Positions 61,238 to 64,000 of a DNA stretch of 64,000 nucleotides are shown here, piece by piece. Origin of the DNA: an uncultured Lachnospiraceae bacterium (GTDB lineage: Bacteria > Bacillota > Clostridia > Lachnospirales > Lachnospiraceae); NCBI GenBank assembly GCA_948470335.1, contig CAOKOL010000021.1:1-64000 (forward strand), given 5' to 3'. The translations under genes were made by a program, and so were the position numbers. The notes beneath the pieces were generated by a model. The model saw only the letters and a list, made by a program, of their open reading frames with translations. It ran no database searches and was not told the DNA's origin. Numbering within the stretch: the first letter of the stretch is position 1; the number at the start of each line of letters is the position of its first letter.

Positions 61238-62293
61238 ATGGACAGAACGGGAAAACGTTTCAATTCCCTGACGGGACTGCGGGGGATTCTGATTTTTATG
61301 ATTGTGATTCATCATATGGGGGGATATTTTGGAGAACCTTTTGCCTCTGTTCTGAATCTGCCGTATCAATGGGGCGGCGTGATGGGAAACAGCTTTTTTT
61401 TCATGCTCAGCGGCTTTGTGATTTCCGGCGGCTACCGGGACAGGCTTCTGTACAAAAGGCTGGAATTTGGTGATTTTATCAGAAAGCGGCTGGTGAAGCT
61501 ATATCCGATGTATCTGATCACGGATGTGATTCAGGCCTGTTTTCTGGTATATGAGCAGGGGATGATCCTCAGTTTCAAAAGCATCCTGTCAAATGTTTTT
61601 ATGGTGACTACGGGATGGGTGGACGATATTTATCCATACAACGTATCCTGCTGGTTCGTCAGCGTGCTGCTTTTGTGTTACATCATTTATTTTCTTTTAT
61701 GCCGGGCTGCCGGAGGAAATCCCCGGAGGGTGCTGTATCTGGACATCGCTCTTGTGCTATGGGGATATCTGCTGCTGTCAAAAGGGTGGGATATGCCGTT
61801 TTGTTACGCTCATGACGGGGAAGGCATCCTGAACTTTTTTGCGGGCTGTGTTTTGTTTGAAGTTTACGAGCGGAACGAAGACGGCGGCAGTCAAAGGCTT
61901 TTGGGCCTGCTGCTCTGCCTGCTGGCCGGCTTTTTGCTTCTGGCGCATAAAGTCGGCTTCGAGCAGTTTTCCGGTGATTCCAGACTTCCGTTTACCTTTC
62001 TGATCTGTCCTGCGGTCATTTTGTTGGCATTGGAAATAAAATGGATCGGGAAGGTTTTGGAAAGCGGCCTGTTCGCAAAACTGGGACAGGTCAGCATGTA
62101 TGTATTTTACTGGCATATGCCCCTCATTGTTTTTGTGAACATTCTGACAATGAAGGGATGGCTTGGCGGCATCGGCGTCAGACTCCGGTTTCTGGGTACG
62201 CTGCTGCTGATATTGCTGTGGGCGGTCGGTATAGAAAAAGTATGGGGAAGATTGGAGAAAAAGTTCGATGAAGCAAAGAAAAAAACGGAATGA
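61238..62293 (+). CDS. Acyltransferase 3 family membrane protein (OafA/YrhL-like)
   Basis: 351 residues from ATG 61238, with AAGGAG 10 bases upstream; the in-frame ATG at 61229 touches that ribosome-binding site. About ten hydrophobic segments. The N-terminal RFNSLTGLRGILIFMIVIHH with the catalytic histidine, then SFFFMLSGFVISGGYRDRL and DFIRKRLVKLYPMYL, are standard for the family. It O-acylates a surface glycan or peptidoglycan using acyl donors from the cytoplasm. It overlaps the next gene by 26 bp. Confidence 0.9.
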   Translation: MDRTGKRFNSLTGLRGILIFMIVIHHMGGYFGEPFASVLNLPYQWGGVMGNSFFFMLSGFVISGGYRDRLLYKRLEFGDFIRKRLVKLYPMYLITDVIQACFLVYEQGMILSFKSILSNVFMVTTGWVDDIYPYNVSCWFVSVLLLCYIIYFLLCRAAGGNPRRVLYLDIALVLWGYLLLSKGWDMPFCYAHDGEGILNFFAGCVLFEVYERNEDGGSQRLLGLLLCLLAGFLLLAHKVGFEQFSGDSRLPFTFLICPAVILLALEIKWIGKVLESGLFAKLGQVSMYVFYWHMPLIVFVNILTMKGWLGGIGVRLRFLGTLLLILLWAVGIEKVWGRLEKKFDEAKKKTE

Positions 62294-63944
62294 CAAAAGA
62301 TACGGCGGACAAAAGAGCGGCGGGTTTTCCGTAAACTGGCCGGAGTGGGCGGTCGGGGCATATCTGTTTATGATGCTGGGGGTGTTTCCCTTATATTTCC
62401 GGGACGGATTATTTACGCTGGGAGATGTGAAATATAATTTTTTCAGGACGGCGACGGTGCTTTTGATGGCAGTGCTGGCAATAGAGCTGACCGTGATCGG
62501 GCTGATCGGCGTCTGCTGTTTTGACGGAAAACCGGAGGACTGGTTTCGGTCCGGTTTTATATGGAATGGGGTCAGAAAGCGGCTGAAAGGCTTGTCGGTT
62601 ACGGATATCGGGGTGCTTGCCTACCTGGTGTTTGCCCTGCTGTCCTGGATATTGTCGGAAAACAGGACTGAGGGGTGGATCGGCGCTCCCTACTGGTATA
62701 TGGGACTGCTGTCTCAGCTGTTGTTTGGCGGGATTTATTTTGCCGTGTCCCGTTTTGGCCGGTACCGGGAATGGATGCTGTGGACGGCGGCAGGCAGCGG
62801 CGGATTGGTGTTTCTCATGGCTTATCTGCATCGCTTTTCCGTCGATCCATTTGGGCTCAGGGAAGGGCGCTTTGATTTGGGCTACCTGGGGCTGATTGGA
62901 AATGCAAATTTTCATTCCACCTATGTGTGTATTCTGCTGTCTGTGATGATGGGGCTGTATGTAACGGTTTGGAAAGCGCAGACCAGAGAGGCCAGGCTGC
63001 GCCGGCTGCTGGCCGCTCCTGTGATTTTTCTTGGCTTTTGTACGGCAGTGACGCAAAACAGCGACAGTATTTATGCGGGCATGGGAGTCAGCTTTCTGTT
63101 TTTGCTGTGGTTTGTTTTGGAAAACGGCGCCGCATGGAAACGGTACGTGGAACTCTGTCTGCTGGCGGTGTCCGCCGCAAAAGTGACCGGCATACTGCAA
63201 AACGCGTTTCCGGACCAGATTCTTTTGCTGAATGATCTTTCTTTTGCGGTGACAAAGGGCCGGGCCGGCTGGCCGGTTCTCGGAGTGGTGCTTTTGATTT
63301 ACGGTGCCACCTGCCTGCTTATGAAACGGAGTGTGAAAATCGGAAAGCCGGTTTATGCGGCGGCCGGTCTGGTCCGCAGTCTTGTTTGCGTGCTGCCGGC
63401 AGGGGCGGCGGTCTGTGCGCTGGTTTTGATGGGACTGTCCGTGACCGGTATTTTTCCCCGGGAAGGGAGCGGGTGGCAGGAGCGGCTGGCCGGACTGATC
63501 TGGAGCTGGGACAACGGACGAAGAATCATCTGGACGCTCTGTGCCGGTGCTTTTGCGGCATATCCTCCGTTTCGGAAACTGTTTGGCTGCGGCCCCGATC
63601 TGCTGGGCTATCATTTGGAAACCTGTCACGGAGAACTGGTGCGGACCGTATGGGGCGATGCGGTCCTTAGAAATGCGCATAATGAATGGCTGAACGGGCT
63701 GATGAATTATGGGATTTTAGGCGGCGGCGCCTATCTTTTTATTTTTGCCGCGGCGGTTGTCCGAAGCGTAAAAAACCGGGAGCGTCAGCCGGCTTTGATT
63801 GCCGTGGCTGCCGCTGTTCTCGCCTATATGGCCCATGATTTTTTCTGTTTTCAGCAGACAGTCTGTGCGCCGCTGATTTTTATATTGATCGGCTGTGCGG
63901 AAAATCTGCTCCAAAAAAATAAAAAAATTGCACAAAAAGGATGA
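62268..63944 (+). CDS. O-antigen ligase/polymerase-like membrane protein
   Basis: 558 residues with about 12-14 hydrophobic segments. A short basic cytoplasmic N-terminus precedes the first helix. The C-terminal RNAHNEWLNGLMNYGILGGG is the hallmark loop of the Wzy_C/O-antigen ligase superfamily, and GNANFHSTYVCILLSVMMG is the upstream conserved segment. It may ligate or polymerise a glycan, perhaps together with the acyltransferase to which it is coupled. GGAG lies before ATG 62268. This is a second Wzy-like protein, separate from the one in the main glycan operon. Confidence 0.82.
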   Translation: MKQRKKRNDKRYGGQKSGGFSVNWPEWAVGAYLFMMLGVFPLYFRDGLFTLGDVKYNFFRTATVLLMAVLAIELTVIGLIGVCCFDGKPEDWFRSGFIWNGVRKRLKGLSVTDIGVLAYLVFALLSWILSENRTEGWIGAPYWYMGLLSQLLFGGIYFAVSRFGRYREWMLWTAAGSGGLVFLMAYLHRFSVDPFGLREGRFDLGYLGLIGNANFHSTYVCILLSVMMGLYVTVWKAQTREARLRRLLAAPVIFLGFCTAVTQNSDSIYAGMGVSFLFLLWFVLENGAAWKRYVELCLLAVSAAKVTGILQNAFPDQILLLNDLSFAVTKGRAGWPVLGVVLLIYGATCLLMKRSVKIGKPVYAAAGLVRSLVCVLPAGAAVCALVLMGLSVTGIFPREGSGWQERLAGLIWSWDNGRRIIWTLCAGAFAAYPPFRKLFGCGPDLLGYHLETCHGELVRTVWGDAVLRNAHNEWLNGLMNYGILGGGAYLFIFAAAVVRSVKNRERQPALIAVAAAVLAYMAHDFFCFQQTVCAPLIFILIGCAENLLQKNKKIAQKG

Positions 63945-63955
63945 ATAGGAAATGC

Positions 63956-63986
63956 TTGACAAAAATGTGCCGGGGGGGGGTATAAT
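63956..63986 (+). promoter_or_regulatory. Promoter with a G9 tract in its spacer
   Basis: TTGACA (63956-63961) and TATAAT (63981-63986) are both consensus, but the spacer is 19 bp and contains nine consecutive G residues (63972-63980). Slippage would move the spacer towards 17 bp and change promoter strength. The gene it drives lies beyond the window. Confidence 0.75.
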
Positions 63987-64000
63987 GCTGGTAGAAAAAA

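Noticed and set aside
62409..63680. 423-codon minus-strand frame opposite the ligase-like gene
   Set aside because: Composition shadow, full of His/Gln/Arg, with no ribosome-binding site or domain.

Overview
The window looks like chromosome of a spore-forming gut Lachnospiraceae-type Firmicute. The evidence is a six-cysteine SCIFF peptide with its radical-SAM maturase, a fused SecDF, a SigK-type sporulation sigma factor, non-LPxTG surface proteins ending in SPxTG motifs, an NADP-type glutamate dehydrogenase, and two corrinoid/MttB-type methyltransferase loci. GC is mid-range, lower in the polysaccharide genes at about 26.2-32.2 kb. No tRNA, rRNA, CRISPR array or complete insertion sequence was seen.

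Layout. 0-5 kb: cobalamin gene cbiC, a RibD-C reductase, an intact and a degenerate tyrosine recombinase, and a SARP-like regulator with a GGDEF-like tail. 5.2-10.5 kb: a 1751-residue repetitive surface protein behind a long leader hairpin. 10.6-15.1 kb (minus): a corrinoid methyl-transfer operon (methyltetrahydrofolate methyltransferase, corrinoid protein, SLC13 permease, UroD-like methyltransferase, 49-residue ORF), divergent from a PucR/CdaR-type regulator. 16.9-22.7 kb: secreted SPxTG and GLUG/LysM proteins with an XRE regulator and a membrane protein. 23.2-38.0 kb: a one-direction polysaccharide operon (zinc-ribbon protein, aminotransferase, initiating sugar transferase, glycosyltransferases, Wzy, pyruvyltransferase, Wzx, FrhB-like protein, WecB, acyltransferase). 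38.0-45.9 kb: rpoN, a non-pyrrolysine MttB, a sigma-54 activator, and MFS and BCCT transporters. 46.0-53.9 kb: TIGR04086, SCIFF, scfB, secDF, tgt, yajC, a TIM-barrel protein and sigK. 54.2-64.0 kb: an SPYTG surface protein, a MalT-like LuxR regulator, gdhA, a DUF1599 protein, an acyltransferase and an O-antigen ligase-like protein.

How it fits together. Two corrinoid loci suggest demethylation of methylated substrates feeding methyl groups to tetrahydrofolate. The 39-46 kb locus is tightly sigma-54 controlled: strong -24/-12 sites precede both mttB and the MFS-BCCT genes, three copies of CAATAAAAATTG lie between mttB and the activator, and rpoN itself is the next gene.

The most unusual signal is a dispersed structured element (GCAACGGACC...AAGCCCC...hairpin...GGGGCTTGGGAGGGGAGTTGCGGAACT). 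It sits immediately upstream of the ribosome-binding site of five unrelated genes: cbiC, the intact recombinase, the corrinoid protein, the MFS transporter and the LuxR regulator. Copies differ by compensatory changes that keep the stems, and two are trimmed. It may be a new leader-RNA family or a small mobile palindrome that supplies 5' UTRs. Other points are a G9 tract inside a promoter at the right edge, a ParB-like plus nucleotidyltransferase-like protein in the polysaccharide operon, and a pair of dyads whose differences keep RNA pairing through G-U wobble.
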